A stretch of 64,000 nucleotides of DNA, from the NCBI RefSeq assembly GCF_022201045.2, contig NC_068557.1, positions 4,464,001-4,528,000 on the forward strand. The letters are read 5' to 3'. This DNA is from Citrus sinensis (Eukaryota > Streptophyta > Magnoliopsida > Sapindales > Rutaceae). The notes below the pieces were generated by a model that was not told the DNA's origin, searched no databases, and saw only the letters and a list, made by a program, of their open reading frames with translations. How positions within the stretch are numbered: the stretch's first letter is position 1; every line of letters starts with the position of its first letter. Below are positions 54,008-64,000 of the stretch, piece after piece. The position numbers were made by a program, and so were the translations under genes.

Positions 54008-54622
54008 GGGTAATTTTTAAAAATCTCCCCTGAAGTTTAGACTTGTTGCAAGTAGATGGTAAGAATCTGTTTATTTGTAAAAAATCCCCTACCGTTAGTT
54101 AACTTTAACATTGACCGTTAGTTGACTGTGCAAAGACAATATTACCCTCAACAACAATTTGTAGACGGAAATAACTAAAAAAAAATTTAAAATTATTGGC
54201 GCAAAAAGCACAAACTCTATTTTTTGACAATTTTATTCTTGTCAATTCTAAAAATTTACAATATCATAGGTAAAAATTATAACTATTTCATTTTCAAGTT
54301 TTTAATTTTATCTTTTTTATAGAAACTTTAAGAAAATATCAATAATTTAAAGATAATTTTTAAAATTTTTAATTTTATCTTTCTTGTAGGAACTTTAAGA
54401 AAATATCAATAATTTAAAGAGGGTAAAATAGCCAACAATTTTAATTTTTTTTTAATTATTTCCGTTTATAAATTATTGTTAAGGATAATATTATCTTTGC
54501 ACAATCAACTAACGGTTAATGTTAAAATTAACTGACGGTAAGATATTTTTTATAAATAAATTAATTCTCGCCATCTACTTGCAATAAACACAAACCTCAG
54601 GGGAAGTTTTTAAAAATTACCT
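54008..54622. mobile_element. Mutator-type MITE with long inverted repeats, 615 bp
   Basis: The ends gggtaatttttaaaaatctc and the reverse complement of the right end (aggtaatttttaaaaacttc) begin inverted repeats of about 180-200 bp. Landmarks mirrored in both arms are cccctgaagtttag / cccctgaggtttg, ttgcaagtagatgg, cgttagttgac / cgttagttgatt, and gtgcaaagacaatatta / gtgcaaagataatatta. A perfect 10-bp target duplication, cgaaaaataa, flanks it (53998-54007 and 54623-54632). Long TIRs plus a 9-11-bp duplication indicate the Mutator superfamily. No transposase frame is present. Confidence 0.92.
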
Positions 54623-54632
54623 CGAAAAATAA

Positions 54633-56617
54633 CCCTCAAAACTGAAACCGAATCGATTACAATTACAGACACATCTTCGATTGCAATTTTTTCCCCCACG
54701 GGTCACTTTCTTTCTTCTCCAAATCTCGCAGCCGACTGCTTCAGTCTTTCCATCACATCTAAGATAAGCAGCCGTCGTCGTTCGTTGCTTGCCGTCCGTC
54801 ATCCGCACCTGAGGTCAGTTTCTCTATCTTTTCTGCACAGTTTCTTTCTTTCTCTTTTTACTTTGCCATTGTTTTGATTTTATTTGATTTTATGATATGG
54901 GATTTATAAATTGAGATTTTCTGAATCTAGGTTTTTTATTTTGTAACGTGATTTACAGTTCCATCTTAGCTGATTGGTGTTCTCAGTAGAAGATGAAGAA
55001 CAAATTGTAGCTCTGGCTCTGCCCATTTGCTTCAATTGTGAAGACTGAAGGGTAAGAGGCCGACACCCTCGCGCTTCTATAATTTATGGATACTGTGTCA
55101 TGGGTTACTCTTGCTGGTAGAAATTCAGTGATATATTCTTGCTTCTATAATTCTTGCCCTTTTTTAAATATAGGTATTTAATTTTTTTAACGATAAAGAG
55201 TAGTGCTACTGTATAATTAAAGTTGGAATTAATAAAAAAATTTATATCGCAACTGATTTTTTCTTAGTTGTCTTCTGGACTGGAAAGTAATTAAATTAAT
55301 CCCAACTGATTACAAGTGCTACAACAACTTGAAGAACAGTTTGAAGATTTAAAAGTAAGAGTGTGTTGTACATGGACACAATTCATTGATGCATATATGT
55401 GCTGAAAAGAAGAAAATGTTACGTGGTGGGGTGCTATCTTGGCTTTTGCAATTCATTGATGTAATAAACTGAATTCTTGCACAGTTGCATTAAACTTTCA
55501 GATGTTTGAGTGCTAACTTGACTTTTGCAGAACAAAATTGAATTCGCTAGATTGATCTCAGGATAGTTTATGAGAAAGATATATTACCATTAACTATATA
55601 TCACTGTTATACATTTTTTCCCCCATTGCATTCATAATTTTAACAATACGCATGGTTTAACTAATGATTCATTTGTTGTTTAGTGGAGGTATATGATTAT
55701 GATTTTTCTGCCAATTTTTTTTAAATGTAGGTCTATAACGTTGCTGCAATGTTGAATGTTTTCATCCTCTTTTCTTTCATATTCTTTTATTTCATGTCTG
55801 AATGTTTCTGATTTTCCTGGATGATTGTTTAGTTTCAGTTTCATTTCTGGTTTTCGAATTCTGTAAAATGAGGTGACAAATTCATGTGATTGATCTTGAT
55901 GAATTAGTTAGTGAGTCAGTTTATCTAAACATTACGTATGAGTTCTACATCACGGTTGCTAACATTTGGTTGATGATTGATTATATTTTGGAAGCATTAC
56001 AGGTCATTAGTAAAGCAATATAAAAATAGGTCATCAGTCCCGAATTCAGATGAGAACCCACAATCCAGCCCATAACCCATTTCTCTTACCCTCACTGACA
56101 GAGTTGAATCTTTCTAGCTCCAATGGCAGTGTTTCAGAATTCTTTTAGTTGAGATTGATAAAAAATGAATACCAATCCCTTGCAAAGACTGAGATCTGCT
56201 TGAGTTTCAGCAAATTACAGTACAATTAGTCTGTCTTCATCCTCTTTTTCCCCCCCTTTTATGTGTTTTTCCTTTCAACATTACTGTCCGATCTTGTTTA
56301 CCAATTTTTAGATACGTTATGGAATTGAATTAATAATTTTTTTTTAAAAAAGCGTTATACCGATTCTTTAACAAGGACTCAGTATCTATACAAATGGGTA
56401 TCTTTATTTTTCTCAGAAGAATCCAATCTCAGCTTGTTTGGTAACCTTATATTCTCGCATGAATTTTCCAAATTTGCATTTCTTTGACACGGGTTTATTA
56501 GTAATTTTCTATTTTTCTGTTTAATTATGAAAATGAGGAATCTTCATTTGATTTCTCAAGTGTGTGAGGTGTTGATGGTTCTATTTTTGCTGAAGGTATT
56601 ACCTGTGGTGATAAATT
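54633..56617 (+). other. Probable promoter and intron-containing 5' UTR of SYP81
   Basis: Between the Mutator-type element and the first ATG there is no coding frame. A GC-richer stretch at about 54650-54812, ending in ctgag followed by gtcagt, could be a first non-coding exon. A long AT/T-rich region like an intron then runs almost to the ATG, with a plausible acceptor at ttgctgaag just before 56596. This is inferred from composition only. Confidence 0.4.
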
Positions 56618-59491
56618 ATGGCGAGAATTAGGGATAGAACTGAGGATTTTAAAGATGTGGTGAGGCATACTGCTGTTTCTTTAGGTTATGATGAGGTATG
56701 TTTACTCTGTCAGTTCATTTTGTCTCTAAATGTTTTTTTAGGATGCTTTTTACTGTTGAAGAGTTCTTTGGAAAATTTGAGTTATTGGGGTAGGATTTTT
56801 ATAGTGTCTTGCAATATGTATATGGCATCTATATGAAAGATCCTAAACATCGTGTGGATGATTAATAATTTTGTATTTTGAGGGCAAAGCACGGGTAGCC
56901 CTGTAAGCTTTCTGGAAAAGGATATTTATAACATTCATATGTGTGGATTTGCTTGTTATTGTTCAAATTGCAATCACCACTTCTGATATCTTTTAAGTCT
57001 TAACTCCAACTTCCCATGTTGTGATTGCTTTTAACAGTCCAAACTGGCAGCCATAATGGCTTCGTTCATAATTCACAAACCACGGGAAAGATCGTCTTTT
57101 ACCAAAGCTGCTCTCAAAACGGTATGCTCACGATTGTTGCTTCGTGCTTCGAAATATGTTAGTTATTTATTCCACACAATGGTCAACTTTGCTGGAATTC
57201 AATTTCACAGGAAGAATTGTTGTTGTTTACTTTCTTCAACAAATAAGAAATCAAATATATGTGCTATCCATATGATTAATAAAGTTTTTCACTCCTTTTG
57301 TTAGCTTGAAAGCGTTGGAGCTTTGAAACAGTTTATTTTGAATCATAGGAAAGATTATGTTGAGATGCACCGTACAAGTGAGCAAGAAAGAGACAGCATT
57401 GAGCATGAAGTAAGTATTTGTCTGTTATGAATTTTTTTGTTGTTATAAATTTTTTGTAAAGGAAAAAATCATTGGAGACATTGTCTTATCTTTCCGTCTT
57501 GCACGATATACAATATTCTAGCTTATTGTAGATTCATTGACAAAACTATCTGTGTATCTATCTACTTGTGAAAGTCATTTTTGTGTTTATGCAAGAATCT
57601 ATGGAAATTGTTCATATCAAAATGCAACATGTGATTTTTTTTCTCGGTAATGAAACTGCATATTTTCGAAGAGTAAATTGTTTATTCCTCAAATGTTGAT
57701 GGTGTTTCAAATTTATGCAGGTTACGGCTTTTATTAAAACTTGCAAAGAAAAAATTGACATTCTCCAAAATAGCATAAATGATGATGAAGCAAATTCAAA
57801 GGGCTGGCTGGGCCTTAAAGTGGATAGGTCCAACGCTGATACAATAGCTCACAAACACGGGGTGGTATGACTATGTTTATCTGCTGTAATGCATATCCTA
57901 TGTTTAATTTACTTGCTTATCTCTTGATATTTGAGCTTGATTAAATTTTTTGTGGTGTATTTGAAGTCACGTTGAAAATGAAAACTAAGAGGCTTCTTTC
58001 TCCCTTAGCTATTTGTTTATAACCAAGAAATTAATAGTCTTGCAAAATTAGATCTTAATAGAAGACTAGCTGCTTCTTCTCTGCTCGTTCCCTTAATTTT
58101 TGACACAATCACTCAATCGTTGCCTTGGTTTTGAATGGTTAGGGACTTGTACACATTGTACACGCTGCTCATGTTGCTTTCATTTGATGAAAAGGCACTC
58201 GAATGTTGATAGATTTGTGTTGGATGGGCAATAGTACTATCAGTGAAGGGGAACACAAGTTATTGAAGGATATTAACTAACCATAAATAGTGGCAATTTT
58301 TTGTTTTACAACTATGGATTAACTTTGTGGGTTTCACTAGGATAATATGCTTGGTAAACAAAAAATTAGTTCATTTGTTTCCATTGTGGAGCAGTTAAGC
58401 AATTGCTTAACGAGTGAGCTTTTTCGGAACTAACTCATCTTATTTTCTGAAATTCTTGTATACCGTTTTCTTACGCTGTTGATTCAAGAGCAATGTTTTT
58501 CTTGTTTATTTTCTTGACTGTAGATTCCATTGGGTGACTTCTTGTTTCTTAGCACATTGTTTAGCCAATTAATTTCCTGTATACTTTTATTCATAATCTG
58601 CAGGTTCTAATTTTAAGTGAGAAACTCCATTCAGTTACGGCACAGTTTGACCAGATGAGAGCCATCCGTTTCCAAGATGCTATTAACAGAGCAATGCCAA
58701 GAAGAAAACTCAAGCGAGAGACTGTTTCAAAATATGCAGATACTTCTAATCCTAACAAATCTGATATGAGGGAGCTTGATGAAATTCAACCTGAACCCCT
58801 TACTGTCCAGCAGCAATTATTGGATGATGAAACACGTGCCCTTCAGGTTGAATAGAATTTGTTTCCTATAATTTTCACAGGGTTTTCAACCATGTGTGTC
58901 CTCAATAGCATTAGATCCTTGTAAAATCTATGGTGCTTTTCTGATGAAATTATTATGCAGGTAGAGTTGACTAGTCTCCTTGACGCTGTTCAACAAACCG
59001 AGACTAAGATGGTAGAGATGTCTGCATTGAATCATCTGATGTCAACACATATTCTGCATCAAGCCAAGCAGATAGAGCATCTGTATGAGCAGGTCAGAAA
59101 CTTTTACAAAATTTTACATATATAAAGTTTGCTTTTTGAGAACTCTACTTGTATCTTAATTCAATAATCAAAGGAGCATTTAACAATTGTTGCAATACAG
59201 TAAATTGAGACATACCTCTTTTCTCTTGTTATCATCATAATTAGTCAGGATTCACTTTGTGTTTCTCCATTGGTTGGAGTTCCAGTGCTGGGATTATATT
59301 ATATAACCTCTCTTATATTTCTTTCTCCTAAACTTATGTTCACACAGGCTGTTGAAGCTACAAAGAATGTTGAGCTTGGTAACAAAGAACTATCTCAAGC
59401 TATCCGACGGAACACCAGCAGCAGGACCTTTCTTTTGCTTTTTCTATTTGTACTTACTTTTTCAATCCTCTTCCTTGATTGGTATAGCTAA
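56618..59491 (+). CDS. SYP81: Syntaxin-81 (SYP81), Ufe1/syntaxin-18 type Qa-SNARE
   Basis: This Qa-SNARE of the ER takes part in retrograde Golgi-to-ER vesicle fusion and ER membrane fusion. Seven coding exons: 56618-56695, 57038-57121, 57305-57409, 57721-57864, 58604-58846, 58961-59092 and 59348-59491, giving 309 residues, essentially the Arabidopsis length. The N-terminal family signature is RIRDRTEDFKDVVRHTAVSL. A mid-section (KLHSVTAQFDQMRAIRFQDA) leads to the SNARE helix (about residues 225-285, including TKMVEMSALNHLMSTHILHQ). The tail anchor is TFLLLFLFVLTFSILFLDWY, which ends the protein one residue later, leaving almost nothing in the ER lumen. Confidence 0.96.
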
Positions 59492-59665
59492 AGAAATATT
59501 CATTTCCCCACTTAAAAGGGTCCCTTTTAGTCTGACAACGTAAAGAGAAAAATTGTGTCTATTAGTTATTCTTTATCAATAACTCAAAAAAATTGTGTCT
59601 TTTTGAATAAACTCAAAAGCCCATATTTTGAAAAAAACTCAAAAAAAAATGTGTCTATTAATTAA

Positions 59666-59692
59666 GAAGGTTAGGGTTTTAGGGTTTCTCCT
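59666..59692 (+). promoter_or_regulatory. Double telo-box in front of the eL33 pseudogene
   Basis: ggttagggttttagggtttct holds two overlapping AAACCCTAA motifs on the reverse strand, typical of plant ribosomal protein promoters. It lies about 100 bp before the relic ATG, so the promoter was duplicated along with the gene body. A 20-bp tandem repeat (tcagtcttagttgcagagct, 59722-59761) follows it. Confidence 0.6.
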
Positions 59693-59781
59693 GGTTGCAT
59701 TTTGTATAATCAATTGCAGCCTCAGTCTTAGTTGCAGAGCTTCAGTCTTAGTTGCAGAGCTTGTTGTGTCGTTCAGACAAA

Positions 59782-60873
59782 ATGGTCAAGGGACACCAAG
59801 GAGAGGGAGTCAGGTGAGGTCCCTATGAAAATGATCTCACTCACCCAATAAATAACCCTAATTTTTTACTTTGATTTCCCCTTTTTTCTCTATTTAAAAA
59901 GTTACTTGTGTTCTCATTTTATGTCATCAAGAGTTAATCATCAATTCATCGTCTTTTGTGTTGGAAATCATCTCCTCTTTTTTTTTTATTAAAAAAAAAC
60001 AAAATTAGTTGTTTCTTACACATTTGCTAATAATCAGTCAAAAGTTCAATTTCAATCGTGGGTTTTATTTCTAGGAAATTGAAATGGTGTTTTTACTTTT
60101 TAGTCTTAACCAAGTAAAGCAAAATACTGATTTGATAATTCAATCATGTGTATACTATTAAAATTTAGAAGTAGCTTCTGTGATGTGTTTTGTTTGATGC
60201 TCTCTGTAACAACAGAAGGATTAATTTGTGTTGTTATGAGGAGTTTGTTCATTCTAAAATTAATCTAAAGAAGAGATATTGACTGGGTTTTTAGTTTTGT
60301 TTTATTTGGTTTTGAAGCATAATGGAAGTTTTTAAATGCTAGCGTTAGATATTCTATTTGATAAGTAGTGTATATGGTTTGAAAATTTTTCATGACGATT
60401 ATCCTATCCTTAATTCCTTAACCACTCTTAATCTGAGTTTTATAGGGACCTAGGATAGCATCGGAAGAGCGAGGAATCTTGAAATTCTTTTTAATGCTAT
60501 TACAACTTTAAGGTCAAAGTCCAACCAGTACCCAAACACTTCATTGATCCATATTGAGGGAGTGAACACCAAGGAAGAGGTGTCATAGTACTGTGGGAAG
60601 CGTATGGCTTACATTTACCAGGCTAAAGTGAAGAAGAATGGATTGCACTATCATTGCATCTGGGGCAAGTTCCAAGGCCTCATGGTAACAGTGGGGTTGT
60701 TCGTGCTAAATTCAAGTCCAATCTGCCTCCAAGTCCATGGTATCTTAACCATGTCATTATTACTACTGTTATTAAATGGTTCCCTTGTCTTCAGATTTGA
60801 TTTTTGAGTTTTTTTTTTTAATGTCGTTCAAGGAGACAGAGTTAGGGTCGTCATGTACCCCGGCAATATCTAA
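59782..60873 (+). pseudogene. Ribosomal protein eL33 (RPL35A) pseudogene, introns retained
   Basis: eL33 is a protein of the large cytosolic ribosomal subunit. Remnant exons: about 59782-59813 (MVKGHQGEGVR, followed by a gtgagg donor), about 60446-60739 ([20 protein letters not shown] and [20 protein letters not shown]) and about 60833-60873 (RVRVVMYPGNI, stop). Disabling changes seen: a TAG at 60586-60588 where the family has Trp (before YCGKR), a one-base loss near 60669 that shifts the frame (after it [19 protein letters not shown] is readable), and a disrupted or inserted block at about 60476-60510. Exon boundaries and promoter boxes remain, so it arose by DNA duplication and not by retrotransposition. 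Confidence 0.9.
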
Positions 60874-63140
60874 GGTAATTTTACCCTTTTGTTCATATGC
60901 ATGTCAGTTGCATTGTGGTATAATTATAATTATTTGGTTTGAGAAGTTCATATTTCATGCTGTTTGCTTTGCAAAATGCCTTTTTTGTCCTTATGTGAAC
61001 TTTGTTCCTAGTATAGGATTCAATCAGTTGTCTCCAATGCAAGATTCTGTCCTCTCAGTTGGGCCTGGGTTCTGATCCAGCTCATATTTTCTGTTGCAGG
61101 TCCTCCAGCCCCTAGATGTCGGATTAAGGCTGTCGACAACTTGGAAGGAATCTCTGCCTTTTTACTTGTGTTATAAGCTAGGTTTGAATTCATGTGTTAT
61201 GGAGCCGAATCATTTTTGTTTCATTAAGATGGTAAATGAGACATTATATTCACTGAAACTGATGTCAGATCTTTTTGCTCCAGCAGTTTCTATCTCATTG
61301 CATATTTGGGTGATTTACATGGTTGATCTAAAACTTCAGTTAGGTTCTAGCAACCATATTCTGCTATTATTTCAAGTACTACTTCTCGACGTATCAAGTT
61401 TATGAAACCATTAACCTTGTTGCTTATTTGTTGACATACTCCAGTATGGACCAACCTATTTGATTTTTCTGGTTGCATGGAGTGTTCCGATTTCATGGTA
61501 TGATGTGTTATAATCTGTTCATATAATTATATGATGCTTCTGTGCTGTTTTCAAGGTTCTGTCCCTTGTTTATTTGGTTGTAACCCTTAGCAGGGGCAAG
61601 CTTTCCCGGTGCGAACTGAATCTGAAAAGATTTTGACCTTTTTCTCCACTTGACATTGTAGGATTCAAGGATTCATGCACTTAGTAAAATATTTGTTTAT
61701 GCTTAATAAGTTTTGGTGGAGTAATTATCTGAAAAAGGCAAGATTCAAGAACAAAACAGAACGTTACAATGCGGCCTCCGATTTTTAATTTTTCAGAAAA
61801 GATTTGATCGTTTTGGTGGTATATGACCATTGATTCGTTGGATTATAAACATCTAAATCTACCCAAAAGATTTGAAGACTTTGTTGAATCAAGTAGATTT
61901 GGAATTAGAGAGGGTAGGGCCAGCAACGTGGAATGCATTTGCATTATCTCGTGTTATGTTTATATCTTGGGAGGGAGATTTCGACTAGGTTAGTAAGTTA
62001 TTAGACTAAGATTTTGACTTCATTCGAATCATTCCTAACAAATTGCTACATATTATTGTAAATTTCGCATTTACAATGGGTTGTCTTTAACTAATCTTAA
62101 TTAAATTAAAGTCTAAGGATGTGTTATAATTAAGCTTCAAAAACTAGTTTAAAAAAAAAAAAACTTGAATAAGCAATTAAAAAAAAACTTGAAATATTGA
62201 CTGAATCAAGTTTTTTAAATACTTAAATGTGCCATTTCTTTCTTAAATAAATGTTGTATTGAACTGTTGATAAAGCATCCTTTCTTTGTTTCTTTCTTTT
62301 TTAATGTATATATGAAAAATTATTTCTTTAGCATACTGTAAAATGGATAGATAGATCTGGGTCTGTGCACATTAGCACGCCAGAAAATTGCCATGTGAGA
62401 AAATGCAAACATTATGTAGAATATTTGTAGAGGAGCACTAAGGAGAATAAATATTGTGAAAATATCTCTTAATATTAAGAAATAGGTGGCGAAGTGAAAC
62501 AACTGCATAATGTGGGTCCTGTCAAACACGTTTTAATGGGAATCCATCAGAAGAATACGCCACGCATGATTCAATATCCGAAACCTGGAAATATTTTGTA
62601 AACATGAGTGAGCCAGAACCTGTGATTCACATAATAAAATTTTTTAAGTAAAATTTTAAAAATTAATTAAGACTGCATTTGGACCAACTTTTACAGCCTA
62701 ACCCCCCTTACTATTTCTCCGTAGATTAAGGTCCAATTTCTTGGATTATAAAGTCTTAACATACCTAAAACATGTATCTTGAATTTTTCTAATTTATTTC
62801 ACTCGTTTTTTTTTCATCAAAACTAATTAATGGTCAATTATTTCATATGTATAAAATCGAATTACATTTTATTATAGCTTCCAAATATCCAATTTATTTT
62901 TCTTATTGAATAACCTTATTTTATTATAGCTTCCTAAGGGAAAGAGAGACAATTGCTTTGTGCTCAGCTCAGTTTTTAGAAATTAGAGCCAAGAAGAAAT
63001 ATAGCAATACAACTCTGGTTTTTAGATATAGTGTTGCATGGGCCTTGGTGATACGTATAGTTTCCCATTAGATGGTGTAGTGCAATTGCAGAAAGTTTTT
63101 TGAGTGATTCTGCTCAAAGGACCTTTGATTTTCCTCTGTC
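60874..63140. other. Intergenic DNA between two pseudogenes
   Basis: No convincing gene. Several frames of 60-100 codons are open, but none shows a family motif or sensible composition. Poly-A/T tracts occur at about 62150-62165 and 62805-62815. Confidence 0.5.
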
Positions 63141-63565
63141 GTATGTAGCTGTGGGGTGAACCAAGTTTTCCACTTGTTTGGATTCATAATGTGTAGTGCG
63201 GCGACGGCTGCGAGGGCACTCAAATCAGTGCTACAAGGGATTTTTGCTTTCTTCTAAATGGTAAGAATTGTGTATCAGTTGGAATGTAATTGACCACAAG
63301 TTCTTGATTTTGTTGTTTTAATCATTTTTTAAACTGGAAATGGATACCGAGATATTTGTACTTGTATTGCAGGGAGAAGCTGAATCCCATGAACCTGCTC
63401 CTTCTGTACATGGCTCCAATAGCTGTTTTGTTTCTACTCTCTGCACTTTCTCTTGCAAGGGATCATCTGGTATCTGCTATTCAACTCAGCGCTCGCCTAT
63501 TTTGTTAACCCTGCCAACTTTTTGGTTACAAAAATATACAAGTGCTAGCTTTGACTCTCCAGGTA
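63141..63565 (+). pseudogene. Sugar-phosphate/nucleotide-sugar translocator (TPT/DMT family) pseudogene fragment
   Basis: Two relic exons remain. The first (about 63141-63260) reads [20 protein letters not shown] and VLQG, then breaks with an extra T in ggatttttgc. The second (from 63373) reads GEKLNPMNLLL-like sequence ([20 protein letters not shown]), then, after a deletion of roughly 15 codons and a frameshift, [20 protein letters not shown] with VTK, and finally ALTLQVF. Matching functional relatives are Golgi/plastid transporters with ten membrane spans. The upstream exons and the last segment are missing. The family intron (after the LLSS-like sequence) is still bordered by gtaag and cag. 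Confidence 0.85.
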
Positions 63566-64000
63566 TTCCTAACCAGCCCTCTTGATTGTTTCCTCCCTAT
63601 ATGTTGTTATACAGTTGCGATCATTTTTTTTTTCTGCATACTTCAGCGTCTAGGCCTTGAAATGTCAATGTTCTTCTACAGAAAATTATTTTTTTCTACA
63701 GAACGTACAAGCACTGTGGTAATCCCCTATGCTGGTTCTGAATTTTGCTTACTTGAAAAATAAGGAGGGAGAATGAGAATTAAATTAGTGTCGGGTCCAT
63801 TATTATTGACTCATTGCATTACTGCAGCCAATGGTTTAGCTAGAAAATTAAATCAGTGGGAGTCAAATGACCGGCATAAAATATAAAGAAGGAAAAACTT
63901 TGGTAGTTCTCTTTATACTAAAGCTTGAAATGATGTCTTATTTAGTATTTTATTTTACTGTTTTTCTAATCTTATTAATTTTTCTCCTTATACTTCTTAG
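63566..64000. other. Right edge of the window
   Basis: AT-rich DNA following the translocator relic. No gene, RNA or element end is recognisable. Confidence 0.5.

Noticed and set aside
60776-61405. Two open frames of about 100 codons
   Set aside because: The first reads the eL33 relic's last exon in the wrong frame. The second has no motif or splice context.

Overview
This is nuclear DNA of a flowering plant, a eudicot. The evidence is AT-rich sequence, GT-AG introns in every gene, phytocystatin and chloroplast-targeted proteins, MITEs, copia and LINE remnants, and a canonical MIR393 hairpin. A rosid such as Citrus is a guess from the gene content, not something the sequence proves. I find no prokaryotic feature and no gene cluster that looks like a new biological system. 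The value of the window is its gene order, its microRNA, and an unusually readable set of nested or fold-back transposons and dying genes.

Layout, left to right. 1319-7355 (+) is the eIF2B gamma subunit. It converges on a 2-oxoglutarate dioxygenase of the feruloyl-CoA 6'-hydroxylase family at 7874-9043 (-), which has a hAT MITE 88 bp from its start codon. 9.1-13.6 kb is a transposon nest: MITE, LINE RNase H relic, and a tandem duplication whose second copy is split by two DNA elements. 13666-19675 (+) is the chloroplast cysteine desulfurase NFS2. 19.7-21.4 kb holds a copia reverse transcriptase relic. 21387-32345 (-) is DGS1, a mitochondrial NCA2-family protein with 14 coding exons. 33840-34262 (+) is a phytocystatin with two G-boxes upstream. 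37532-38739 (+) is eEF1B beta. 39894-47380 (-) is a plastid-type tyrosine/tryptophan permease with 14 coding exons. 47.4-51.8 kb is intergenic DNA with a lone SDR-like exon and several inverted repeats. 51928-52027 (+) is MIR393. 54008-54622 is a Mutator-type MITE with about 200-bp arms and a perfect 10-bp target duplication, just upstream of SYP81 (Qa-SNARE) at 56618-59491 (+). 59.7-64 kb contains two intron-bearing pseudogenes: ribosomal protein eL33 (RPL35A) and a sugar-phosphate/nucleotide-sugar translocator.

The eight intact genes are mostly housekeeping genes and do not form one pathway. Two act in translation (eIF2B gamma, eEF1B beta), three in organelles (NFS2, DGS1, the permease), one in ER membrane fusion (SYP81), one in protease control (the phytocystatin) and one in coumarin metabolism (the dioxygenase). 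All exon joins below were worked out by hand from splice dinucleotides, reading phase and protein-family continuity. Every multi-exon model closes in frame without an internal stop.
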